DNA from: Craspedostauros australis | Taxonomy: Eukaryota > Bacillariophyta > Bacillariophyceae > Mastogloiales > Achnanthaceae | Direction of reading: 5' to 3' | Assembly: GCA_026770025.1 (NCBI GenBank) | Contig: JAMXDE010000043.1 | Coordinates: 186,001-250,000, forward strand | Length of the DNA stretch: 64,000 bases | Part shown: one piece after another, positions 40,400-50,191 of the stretch | Numbering within the stretch: the stretch's first letter is position 1 | Layout of the letters: every line of letters starts with the position of its first letter | Translations under genes and position numbers: made by a program | The notes under the pieces: generated by a model | What the model was told of the DNA's origin: nothing | What the model saw: only the letters and a program-made list of their open reading frames with translations | Databases searched by the model: none

Positions 40400-43300
40400 T
40401 TACTACTTCACCATCCTGTGCTCCTGCCCTCGCCATAGTTGACTCTGGTTGCACTAGTCATTTCCTGCGACCTGAAGATCCATGCATTGGCCAAACAGCC
40501 GACGATAACCCGTTGGCGGTGTCGCTGCCCGACGGGTCCAGCATCCAATCTTCCCACCGAGCCACAGTCAGCATTGCCAACGTACCGCAGCACGCTTGCA
40601 CCGCACGAATTTTTCCGCAGCTTTCCAGCGCGGCGCTTGTGTCGGTGGGGCAACTGTGTGACCACGGCATGACAGTCGACTTTGACCAAGAATCCGTGAG
40701 AATTCGAAAAAACGGAAACACGATTCACACCGGTTGTCGGCATCAAGTTGACGGCATGTATCGCATCGACATCCAACCGCCGAAGCCCACATCGCCAAAA
40801 ATGGCCAATCACATCCATCACACGTCAACCAAGACGGAGCTGGCCAAATATTACCACCAGTGCTGCTTCAGCCCCGCGGTATCCACGTTCACGGCAGCCA
40901 TCAAGAAAGGATTCTTTTCGTCTTGGCCCGGACTGACCGAACAAATGGTGCGAAAGTTCCTTCCACCCTCCACCGCTACTGCCGCTGGGCACCTCCGACA
41001 ACAGTACCAGAACACGCAGTCCACACGCAATCACTGCAACCACGTCACCCAGTCCACCAAGAATCCCACGGAACAACGCGAAATCTTCATGGATGTTTAT
41101 CGGCCAACAGGTAAAATCTTCACCGATCAAACTGGGCGCTTCCCAGTGACGTCAAGCCGTGGATACCAGTACATCATGGTGTTGTACGATCACGACTCCA
41201 ACGCAATTCTTTCGCGACCGATGCGCAGTCGGCACGCAACGGAACTCACGCGAGCGTGTGACGAACTTTTGACGGTTCTCCTTCGAAGCGGAATGACACC
41301 GCGATTTCACCGACTCGACAACGAAGCGCCGAAAGAACTCAAGCACCTCATCGAAGCCAAAGGTATCCAATACCAGCTTGTGCCGCCAGGCATTCACCGA
41401 CGCAACGCAGCAGAGAGAGCCATCTCCACTTGGAAAGACCACTTCATCGCAGGACTAGCCACGGCCGACGAGACATTTCCGCTCCATCTGTGGTGCCAAC
41501 TACTCCCACAGTGTGACATCACACTCAACCTGCTACGACCGTCACGTGTCAACCCGCACATCTCAGCACATCACGCGCTCCACGGCAACTTCGACTTCAA
41601 CGCAACGCCAATGGCACCACCAGGAACGAAGGCAGTCATCCATGACAAACCCAACAAGCGCGCCACATGGGCACCACACGGGTCCGCCGGATGGTACATC
41701 GCACCAGCACTCGAACACTACCGATGCTACAAGGTGTATTGCAACAAAACACGCAAAGTCCGCGTCACCGACACCATCGAGTTGATGCCGAGCAAATGCG
41801 CGATGCCCACGCCAACCAACGCAGAAATGGCCACCAAGGCGGCCGGCGACCTCGCCGCAGCGCTCACCAAACCCTGCGCGCCGCTGCAGTCAGTCGGTGA
41901 CAAGCAGCTGGGAGCACTACAACAGCTCAGCGACATCTTCCAAACGGAGCTCCCAGCGACGCCCACCGCACCACTTCCGAGGGTGCCCACAGCGCCACTT
42001 CCGAGGGTGCGCACAGAGCCACCTCCGAGGGTGCTCACCACAGCCAGCAGCGGCAACAAACAAAAACGCGTCACCTTCGCGACACCAACGCGCACACCTC
42101 CGAGGGTGCCCCAGGCGACACCACAGGTCACCGACGACGAAGCAGACTCAGAACCCGAATCAGACACCGATGACGACGACGACGACGAAAGTACGCAAGC
42201 GCCAACCACAACAAGCAACATGACAGCACCGCGCACACGCCTACGCACAGGAACCATCCAACGAAAGCAATGGACGCGCGGAACCAACACGGCGAACGCG
42301 GTCATCGACGAGCGCACAGGCACGGCGTACGAGTACCGCCACCTCATCGCGGGCAAAGTCCACGGCCACACCCCACAGCAATGGTACACATCATTCGCGA
42401 ACGAGATCGGACGTCTCGCGCAAGGCATCGGAACCCGCATCCCCGCGTCGGCGGCAACCAACACCATCTTCTTCGTCCCAAGGTCGGCAGTACCACGAGA
42501 TCGCACCATTACATACGGCCGCATCGTCTGCACCGTACGGCCACAAAAGGCAGAAACACATCGCACACGCCTCACCGTCGGAGGCAATCTGATCGACTAC
42601 CCGTTCGACGTCCACACGCCCACCGCAGAACTCACCACCGCAAAATGTTTGTTCAACAGCGTTGTATCCACCCCAGGAGCCAAGTTCATGACCATCGACA
42701 TCAAGGATTTTTATCTGAACACCGAAATGGACAGATACGAATACATGCGCATGCCGATGGCAATGCTGCCACCAGAGGTCATCGAACAGTACCAGCTACA
42801 CAAGCTCGAGCACAAAGGCAACGTGTACGTCGAAGTACGCAAGGGAATGTACGGACTACCACAAGCAGGCAAAATTGCAAATGTGAAGCTCCAAAAACAC
42901 CTCGCGAAATTCGGATACAGGCCAGTCCCACACACACCAGGATTGTGGAAGCACGACTGCAGACCCATCACATTCACTCTCGTCGTCGACGATTTCGGAG
43001 TCAAATACGTGGGCAAAGAGCACGCACAGCATCTCATCGGAGCACTGCAAACAATATACAAGTGCACCATCGAGTGGGACGGAGATCTCTACTGCGGAGT
43101 CAGCCTCAAGTGGGACTACGACACAAGAAAAGTAGAGCTATCCATGCCAGGATACGTGAAAAAGGCACTTCACAAATTCCAACATCCGATCCCCACCAAA
43201 CCACAGCATGCGCCAGCACCATGTGAAGCGCCAGTCTACGGCGCAAAAACACAGGAACCCAAACTGGAAGACACCGCACCGGAGCTACCAGCAGAGGACA

Positions 43301-44220
43301 TCATATGCATCCGGCAAATAGTAGGAACCCTACTATACTACGCGAGAGCCGTCGACCCAACCATCCTTCCCGCAGTCAGCGACATCGCCACTCAACAAGC
43401 GCATGCCACGCACAACACAGCGAACCGGGTACGACAGCTACTCGACTACTGCGCCACGCACCCCAATGCGACCATCATGTACACCGCCAGCGACATGATA
43501 CTACATGTCGACAGCGACGCATCCTACCTGAGCCTGCCAAAGGCCCGAAGCCGTGCCGGCGGACACATGTACCTCAGCAGCAGATCCCCAACCGACACCA
43601 AGGCGCCTGCAACACCACCTCCAAACAACGGTGCCATCCACACGGTCTGCAACAAAATACAGAACGTCATGAGCTCGGCGGCCGAGGCCGAAGTGGGAGC
43701 ACTCTACCTGAACTGCACAGCAGCTTCCGCCCTGCGCACCACGCTAGACGAACTGGGCCACGCCCAACCACCCACACCCATCAAAACAGACAATTCCACT
43801 GCATCCGGCATCGTCAACAACACCATGAAACAGCGGCGCACCAGAGCAATGGACATGCGCTTCTACTGGGTGCGCGACCGAATCCAGCAAGGACAATTCA
43901 TTGTCTACTGGGCCCCCGGAGCAGACAATCTCGCCGACTACTTCACGAAGCATCATCCGACGGCCCATCACAGAAAAATGAGAGAAGTATACCTCAAGCC
44001 TACCCCTGACAGCGGCAAATCAGCAAGACAGAGCATGTTGGGAGTTACGCGAGGGTGTATTGATTCCAGTCCCGCACGTGACCCGACTGACCGACGTACG
44101 CAAAGTGCGCACCTCGCGCCCACTTTCCTCCTAGAGCAGATCAAGACACTAGCAGGAGCCAAGACCGCAACTCCTCAGCTCAGCAATGTAATATCTCATA
44201 ATATTAGCGAACAACATTGA
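40400..44220 (+). other. pol region of Copia-B (protease, integrase, RT, RNase H)
   Basis: A protease motif IVDSGCTSHF opens the region. Then come a degenerate pre-integrase zinc-binding zone, the integrase core (IFTDQTGRFP ... HRLDNEAPKE ... HRRNAAERAI), a low-complexity linker with PLPRVPTAP-like repeats and an acidic run (near 42125-42190), Copia RT (MTIDIKDFYLNT, GLPQAGKIAN, LVVDDFGVKYVG) and RNase H (HVDSDASYLS, SSAAEAEVGAL, KTDNSTASGI). The frame ends inside the 3' LTR. It looks whole. Confidence 0.9.
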
Positions 44221-44246
44221 TTCACACACTACTCGTCTTATTGACA
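44058..44246 (+). repeat. 3' LTR of Copia-B
   Basis: The 189 bp are identical by eye to the 5' LTR minus its insertion. The purine-rich stretch GCGAGGGTG just before it is the likely polypurine tract. Its last 30 bases are open and in frame with the downstream glycosyltransferase remnant. Confidence 0.92.
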
Positions 44247-44251
44247 GCGGC

Positions 44252-45725
44252 GATCTTCAGCGCACTCCTCTGTGGTCTTTCGTTGCGTGCTTCCATACAG
44301 ACTTTGAATGCAGCCGTGATCCAGATGCAGATTCAGTCCGTATCGAATGACGCTGCGAGTACAGAGGAGCTGGCAACGCAGACAATCGCACAGGAAGCTA
44401 CCAATACCAGCATTCAGATACATACTCATGCTCATGCACATATGAATACACAGAAACAGGTGGACTTGATCACTGCATCGCCATCATCAGAGATACATGC
44501 AACTGAACAGCCTACTGGTCCAATATGGGAAGTGCAACAGATCATGTCCTTTCCACAATTCATGACAATGCAAGAGAACGATCCGCACTTTGCGGAGCCC
44601 ATCAATTCCAACTGCAGTATCGATGACCCCAACGTACCCATCATCTACGAAACGACGGCTTTCGAAGCAAAATACCTCATGAAAAGCCTTGGAAAGCTCA
44701 TTCATGGCGACCCGCTCCAAGTATCAAGCACGCCACGTCGCAGCGCAAAGCAAAAGCTCGAGCGGGTCGTGTGCGCAATCCCATCCGACAGCCAAATGTT
44801 ACATTTCCCCCATTCTCTGCAACACATCCTTCAATGCTGGTCCTTGTGGAGCCGCTTCCCGGAGTCGGAACATGTCCTACTGCTCGGACCGCGGCTGAAT
44901 AGATTCCTCGTCGCGAGCACCCACTTCAGTGCTGGTATATCTCGGATGATGAAGCTCAACAACGTTGTCTTCCATACCGAACACAGTGATCCCATTCGCT
45001 ACAAAGAGAACTACGAATCGAATCTAACTCGTTTGCTCATCGTCCAATCGAAAGAGAATAAGTTCGGATACAAGATAGCCGCGACCAGCGACCTGCAAGA
45101 CTTCAAGCAAAAGGTCTTGGCATCCGTCTCGATCCATCTCAACGAGACAGTGCACTGTTCCACAACCGCTGGCGCACACGATCCAACGTCGCAACTGCCG
45201 CCGCGTCCATCCATGGACAACACAACATGGATTGATGCACCGCGCATCGCCATTCTCAATAGACGAATGACCAGGCGTCTGCTGGATTCCACCACGATAT
45301 CGTTGCAGCTGCAGCAACGACTGAGCCTCCCATACAAACCACCCGTCTTTTACTTTGAGACCATGTCATTTGCAGAACAGATGGAAGCGCTCACAAACGT
45401 TGACATCCTAGTTTCGCCGCACGGCGCGCAGCTATCGGGGGTATTTGCGATGCCGAAATGCGGATCGTTGATCGAAGTGTTTCCACACGGATATTACAAA
45501 CCCAGATTCTTTGGCTCGCTGGCCAAGCTCGCCGGTCTGAACTACGCTTACATCTACCTCGGCGATGACATGAGAACCACCATCCACGAGATGAGATTCT
45601 TCAAGAATCGTAAAAGAGATCGTGCACAGAATCTATGTACACCCATCGACCGGATCGTGGAAGCCGCTGTTGTCCAAATTGATCAATGGAGGCAGTGCTG
45701 CGGGTTCACGGCAGAGCGACAATGA
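44252..45725 (+). pseudogene. GT61/DUF563-like glycosyltransferase, array copy 3, body cut from its start by Copia-B
   Basis: About 490 residues remain open and undamaged: the rest of the membrane anchor (AAIFSALLCGLSLRAS, including the duplicated GCGGC bases), a short stem, FPQFMTMQENDPHFAEP, LHFPHSLQHILQCWSLW (from about 44800), PRIAILNRRMTRRLL, SPHGAQLSGVFAMPKCGSLIEVFP (from about 45414) and the end QWRQCCG. Only the first dozen codons are missing. The frame extends back into the LTR for ten hydrophobic codons (44217-44246) but meets TAG at 44205-44207 with no ATG; the first in-frame ATG is 44325, past the anchor. The intact body shows the interruption is recent. It could still be made from a non-AUG start, or an uninterrupted allele may exist. 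Closest relative is copy 4. Confidence 0.8.
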
Positions 45726-46148
45726 CGATTGCAATGTAGAGATCTGCATAGAGTACTCTATTCGACTCGTATTCGAATGCGATATTCTTCTGAATTGAAA
45801 TTAGAAAGCGATACATGGTGATTAGAGAAGGGTAGAAAGAGCTCTGTAGAGAGAGGGAGGGAGAGAATTCTTGTGCGTCGAGCAATTGCAACACTGCGTT
45901 CCTCTCGAAGCTTGTCCTGTTCCAAGTGTTGAGTCCTCCACTCTACACAAGTACAAGTTAAACGGGAGTCAAACCCGTGACTGGACACTCCATCACAATT
46001 CTCACGTCATTCCGCCACCCAATGACACGAAGCGCAACATGGCGCCATCGCATCGTGATACCATCCCATCCCATACCGAACTGCACAACCATCATAGGAT
46101 CTTGAGTTCTTCCCCAGTCGCCATCAAACAGACAGTGCCATACGCACC
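45726..46148. other. Spacer between array copies 3 and 4
   Basis: 423 bp with no gene. It holds a short purine run near 45838-45868 and a tRNA T-arm-like hairpin that I rejected as a tRNA. Confidence 0.5.
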
Positions 46149-47720
46149 ATGGAAGGTTCCACTATTCGATTCAGGATCGCGATCGGCGTTTCTGTGCTGC
46201 TATGCGGACTGTCGTTGCATGTTTCCACGAAGGTTGTGGATGACACCATGAGATGGGCACAAGTTCGAGCCATCTCCGATGAACCTGTGGAGATCACACC
46301 AGTGCACATACCGGAGCCTGCGACGACGCAGACACAAGAACATGCGCAAATCCGTGTCCAAGAACAGGCAACGGTGGCTTTGATTGCAGAATTGCCAACT
46401 CAAATGATGGCCGCAACTGAGCAACCGACCAGTGCAATGCTGGATGTACCAGTGCAGCAGATGACTTCCTTCCCGCAATTCATGACGTTACAAGAGGAGG
46501 ATCTGCAATTCGCGGATCCAAACGGCTCCAAATGCAACATCGCAGATCCGAACCTTCCCTCGATCTACACCGCCACGGACTTTCAAATGGAACTGCCTCT
46601 GCGGAAACTGTTCGGTCGCGTCCATGGCAATTGGCAAATCAGTCCAACAATGCGAGAGACCAACAGCAAGAACTCAACTGCCACAATCGCGTGTGCCATC
46701 CCACAAGATAGCAATCTGCTCCATTTCCCTCATGCTCTGCAGCACATCCTGAAATGTTGGTCACTGTGGCAACGATTCCAGGGTGCCCAGCATGTCATGA
46801 TCATGCGACCGCAACACCATAAATTCCTGGTCACGAGCTCGAGCTTCAACTCCGGCATTGCTCACATGATGGAGCTCAACAACATCGTTTTCCACACCAA
46901 TCGCAGCGACCCGGTGCGATACAAAGAGACATACACATCCGACCTGAGCCGGCTGTTCATCGCCAAGTCGAATGGCAACATGAATTCGTACAACATGTTG
47001 ACGAAGGATGACCTGCAGGACTTCAAACATAAGGTCCTGGCGTCCATTCCCATCCGTCTCGATCAGACGGTGCAATGTTCAACATTGGAAACAACAGCAG
47101 CAACAGCAGCACCAACAGTATCCACATCCGTGCACACTCGCATGAATACAAGCGACCCGGTATCTCACGAAGCATCACATCCGTCAATCAACAACACAAT
47201 ACAGCTTGATGAACCACGCATCGCCATTCTCAATAGACGAGGGAGCCGGCGTCTTCTAAATTCCACCGCGATATCGTTGCACCTCCAGCATCGGCTGAAC
47301 CTCCCATACAAACCACCCGTGTTTTACTTCGAGACCATGTCATTTGCAGAACAGATGGAAGCGCTCACAAACGTTGACATCCTGCTATCGCCACATGGTG
47401 CGCAGCTGACTGGGATATTTGCGATGCCGCAATGCGGGTCGCTGATCGAAGTGTTTCCACACGGATACTACAGGCCCAAGTTCTTTGGTTCATTGGCGAG
47501 TCTTTCCGGTCTCAATCATGCCTACGTCTATCTCGGCAACGATGCATCCGAGGCCATCACCACGATGGGTTCCTTCCAGCATCGTGTCAGGGCGCGAGCC
47601 GAGAATCTGTGCGCGCCCATCGAACGCATCGTGGAGGCAGTGTTCACACAACTGAATCAGTGGCGACAGTGCTGCAGGTCCACGCAAGCGCAGCAACAAC
47701 AGTATGGTAGCACCCTGTGA
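46149..47720 (+). CDS. GT61/DUF563-like glycosyltransferase, array copy 4
   Basis: The predicted protein has 523 residues from an ATG in CACCATGG context. It is type II: the anchor IAIGVSVLLCGLSLHV covers about residues 10-25. The stem (about 25-95) is Thr/Gln-rich without perfect repeats. Then FPQFMTLQEEDLQFADP, LHFPHALQHILKCWSLW (about 193), a Thr/Ala-rich insert near 310-335, PRIAILNRRGSRRLL, SPHGAQLTGIFAMPQCGSLIEVFP (413 on), QWRQCC and a Gln-rich tail. It shares a 53-nt stretch with copy 3 without a single difference. This is the intact gene most like the interrupted copy 3. Confidence 0.88.
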   Translation: MEGSTIRFRIAIGVSVLLCGLSLHVSTKVVDDTMRWAQVRAISDEPVEITPVHIPEPATTQTQEHAQIRVQEQATVALIAELPTQMMAATEQPTSAMLDVPVQQMTSFPQFMTLQEEDLQFADPNGSKCNIADPNLPSIYTATDFQMELPLRKLFGRVHGNWQISPTMRETNSKNSTATIACAIPQDSNLLHFPHALQHILKCWSLWQRFQGAQHVMIMRPQHHKFLVTSSSFNSGIAHMMELNNIVFHTNRSDPVRYKETYTSDLSRLFIAKSNGNMNSYNMLTKDDLQDFKHKVLASIPIRLDQTVQCSTLETTAATAAPTVSTSVHTRMNTSDPVSHEASHPSINNTIQLDEPRIAILNRRGSRRLLNSTAISLHLQHRLNLPYKPPVFYFETMSFAEQMEALTNVDILLSPHGAQLTGIFAMPQCGSLIEVFPHGYYRPKFFGSLASLSGLNHAYVYLGNDASEAITTMGSFQHRVRARAENLCAPIERIVEAVFTQLNQWRQCCRSTQAQQQQYGSTL

Positions 47721-48262
47721 CCACGAGCAGAGAGAGCTGAATTCCAAATGCCAATGCAGTCACGAGTGTAGACTACATTCGTGACTCACGATCGTGTCTT
47801 TGAATTCGAACCGTTGAATAAAAAACTCCCGCCATCGAAAGAGGAACAATGATGATGCGTTGGAAGGTGGTTTGATCGTTTCCATCATTTCCGTCACAAC
47901 AAACATCCAAAAGCATTCCAACATCATCGTTGTCGCCTTTGTGATTGTTGGTGATCAGAGTTGATGATCATGCATCCCTGCTGATCCCTTTCCAGTTGCC
48001 CAACCCATCGCTGACGCCCCGCACGACTATACAAAGTCCATCGTACATAGTACATACCATACACGCTCGCGTCCGTGAGCCTGAGAAAGGAGCGACGCCA
48101 CTCATCAGGAAGAAACGAACGAGCTCGGACTTTGCACCCTTGGAGTGCTCTCTAGCTTGTCTTGCCTTCTTTCCATGCGTTACGGACGTGCAGGAAGGTG
48201 CTCCCTCGATCATACAAGTGCCAGTCCACAATATCAAGCTGGAACGCCATCCAGGCGGCACC
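47721..48262. other. Spacer between array copies 4 and 5
   Basis: 542 bp, including the polyadenylation signal of copy 4. A frame contiguous with copy 5 is open from 47945, but the conserved type II topology favours the ATG at 48263. Confidence 0.5.
47817..47822 (+). promoter_or_regulatory. AATAAA polyadenylation signal of array copy 4
   Basis: AATAAA followed by an A-run, 96 bases after the stop codon of copy 4; ordinary distance for a cleavage signal. Confidence 0.5.
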
Positions 48263-49723
48263 ATGAGGCAACCAACGAGCAGGTTGAAGTCGCCGAGCGC
48301 AGTCATTGGACTCCTGTGCGTGATTTCCCTGCTATCTCTGGCCAGAAGTCCGTTGAAAGATGGTCGGATCTACCAGCCCGGGAAGTTCGAAACCGCATTG
48401 GACGACCACTCCTCAAGAGATGGCATCAATGTCACCGCGGAGCCACCCACGGCAACGCCGACGATTCAAGCCGTCGAGACAGCCAGCCACGTTTCGCCAA
48501 AGCCATTGTCACAGATACCATCGGAGCTCACAGTTGTGGTGCAACAGAACATCTCCTTTCCGCAATTCATGACGATGCAAGAATACGATCCAGGGTTGGC
48601 CGATCCTCCCAATCCAAATTGCGCCGTTACTGATGCGAGCCTTCCAGGAATCTACAAAGTGTCTCCCTTTCCCAGAACGTACCGGCTTCACAATATCATC
48701 AGATGCGTCTACGGCGATCCGCGCGAACTGTCCAGGCCAATCGCGAAGGGCAGGTTCGGTACGGTCGCGTGCTCCATACCGCAGCAAGCCAACATGCAGC
48801 ACTTCCCGCACGCGCTGCAGTACATCCTGCCGTGCTGGTCGCTGTGGCGGCGGTATCCGACCGCTCAGCATGTCATGGTCATCAAAGCACATGAGTTGAA
48901 GTCGATGAATCAGAAATCCAGCTTCAACATGGGCATGGTGAAAGTGTTGACGTTCAACAATATCACCATCGATGCAGTTTCAGACAGCGCAAAGCAGTAC
49001 ATTACCGACTACAACGGTGACAAGGACAAGCTGCTCGTCGCCGAGCCGCACGTCACCACGTTGTATCGAATATCGCGCGAGGGTCACATGGTGGATTTTG
49101 TGCAGAAAAGCATGGCGTGCACCGATATGCAGAGAGACCAAACAACGTACTGCGCTGCGATGCCTCGTATTGTGAACAGGACGCAGCAACACGAAACGAT
49201 AGCAGCGCACCGGCAGCAGCATTTGGCAAACCTCACGACACCGCGCATCGCCATTCTCAATCGGCGCCGCAGCCGGCGTCTGCTGAATTCCACCGCGATA
49301 TCGCATATCCTGCGAGAACGGCTGCAGCTCCCCTACAAACCACCCGTGTTCTACTTCGAGACCCTGACGTTCGAAGAACAGGCCGAGGCCTTCGGACACG
49401 TCGACATTCTCGTCTCACCGCACGGAGCGCAACTGACCGGCATCTTCTTCATGCCGCAGTGCGGTTCCGTCGTGGAACTCTTCCCGCGCGGTTACTACAA
49501 ACCACCGTTCTTTGGATCGTTGGCCGGCATCGCCAATCTACGTCATTCGCACATCTACTTGGGCACCAATCTGACGCAGGAAATGGAGGACGGCATGAAA
49601 TCGTTGAAGACCCGCAACGCCGCGCGCGCTCCGCCGCTATGTGCGCCCGTCGACAAGATCGTCGAAGCCGTGCAGGCGGAAGTGCAGAACTGGCGGCAAT
49701 GCTGCGGCGGGTTGATGCGGTGA
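48263..49723 (+). CDS. GT61/DUF563-like glycosyltransferase, array copy 5
   Basis: The predicted protein has 486 residues. I chose the ATG at 48263 (GGCACCATGAGG) because it puts the anchor AVIGLLCVISLLSLA at residues about 13-27, as in the other copies; the open frame begins 106 codons earlier but that part looks non-coding. The stem is short and Thr/Pro-rich. FPQFMTMQEYDPGLADP, QHFPHALQYILPCWSLW (about 178), PRIAILNRRRSRRLL, SPHGAQLTGIFFMPQCGSVVELFP (385 on) and NWRQCCGG follow. All GT61-type landmarks are intact. It closes the array, 470 bp before the Tex-like gene. Confidence 0.88.
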   Translation: MRQPTSRLKSPSAVIGLLCVISLLSLARSPLKDGRIYQPGKFETALDDHSSRDGINVTAEPPTATPTIQAVETASHVSPKPLSQIPSELTVVVQQNISFPQFMTMQEYDPGLADPPNPNCAVTDASLPGIYKVSPFPRTYRLHNIIRCVYGDPRELSRPIAKGRFGTVACSIPQQANMQHFPHALQYILPCWSLWRRYPTAQHVMVIKAHELKSMNQKSSFNMGMVKVLTFNNITIDAVSDSAKQYITDYNGDKDKLLVAEPHVTTLYRISREGHMVDFVQKSMACTDMQRDQTTYCAAMPRIVNRTQQHETIAAHRQQHLANLTTPRIAILNRRRSRRLLNSTAISHILRERLQLPYKPPVFYFETLTFEEQAEAFGHVDILVSPHGAQLTGIFFMPQCGSVVELFPRGYYKPPFFGSLAGIANLRHSHIYLGTNLTQEMEDGMKSLKTRNAARAPPLCAPVDKIVEAVQAEVQNWRQCCGGLMR

Positions 49724-50191
49724 TGGTGGCACTTGTGTTGGCGGTGAACAAACGTGACGACGTCATATAATATAATTGGATGGAACAACCGAAATCATTC
49801 GAAGGCGGCTGCTATCATAGAATAGAATAGTTAGTCATCGTTGGCCAGACCCGATGCTGACATTCGTCGTCACTGTTATCGCAGATGGGACCTCTCTCTC
49901 TCTTCCCCCGAGTAGCAGAATTCCGAATGGGTTGGACTCTGCGACTACAGACAGTACAGGTTGCATCAATGGAAGTACCATCTGTGCTTCGCCCGTTTGC
50001 CGCAGATTCGCCTTCTTGTGGGGATCTTTCGCCAAACCCATCAGCCATCAGCCATCAGCCATCAACCATCAGCCATCACCAAATCGTTTGCATTTCGTCA
50101 GAAGGTCTGTCAGTGGCATCACACAGTACCATACTCGTCCCATTGGGACAGAGAGACGCATAACAACCACCACACCACACCATACCACCCG
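49724..50191. other. Intergenic region with a CATCAGC-like tandem repeat
   Basis: It separates copy 5 from the Tex-like gene. About six 7-bp units (CATCAGC/CATCAAC) lie at 50037-50080. The downstream frame is open through this region, but the ATG at 50192 starts a better organelle-type leader. Confidence 0.5.

Larger units (their letters stand above)
37958..44246 (+). mobile_element. Copia-B: nearly complete, very young Ty1/Copia LTR retrotransposon
   Basis: Two LTRs of 189 bp (5' LTR counted without its insertion) flank gag and pol. The LTRs are identical by eye, so the insertion is recent. A 5-bp target duplication GCGGC lies at 37953-37957 and 44247-44251. The domain order is gag, protease, integrase, RT, RNase H, which is Copia. 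The gag part seems to carry about one break and the gag-pol junction perhaps another; the pol part looks whole. It inserted into the N-terminal coding part of a GT61-like gene, and a 977-bp DNA transposon later inserted into its 5' LTR. Confidence 0.92.

Noticed and set aside
42270-43226. 318-codon frame inside the pol region
   Set aside because: Shadow of the Copia-B RT region in another frame; the pol frame carries the motifs.
45962-45978. tRNA T-arm-like hairpin (5-bp stem, 7-base loop) on the minus strand
   Set aside because: The loop lacks the conserved TTC, and no matching acceptor, D or anticodon arm can be found around it.
47945-48262. N-terminal extension of array copy 5
   Set aside because: Although open, it would put 106 residues before the membrane anchor, unlike the other copies, and it lacks coding character.
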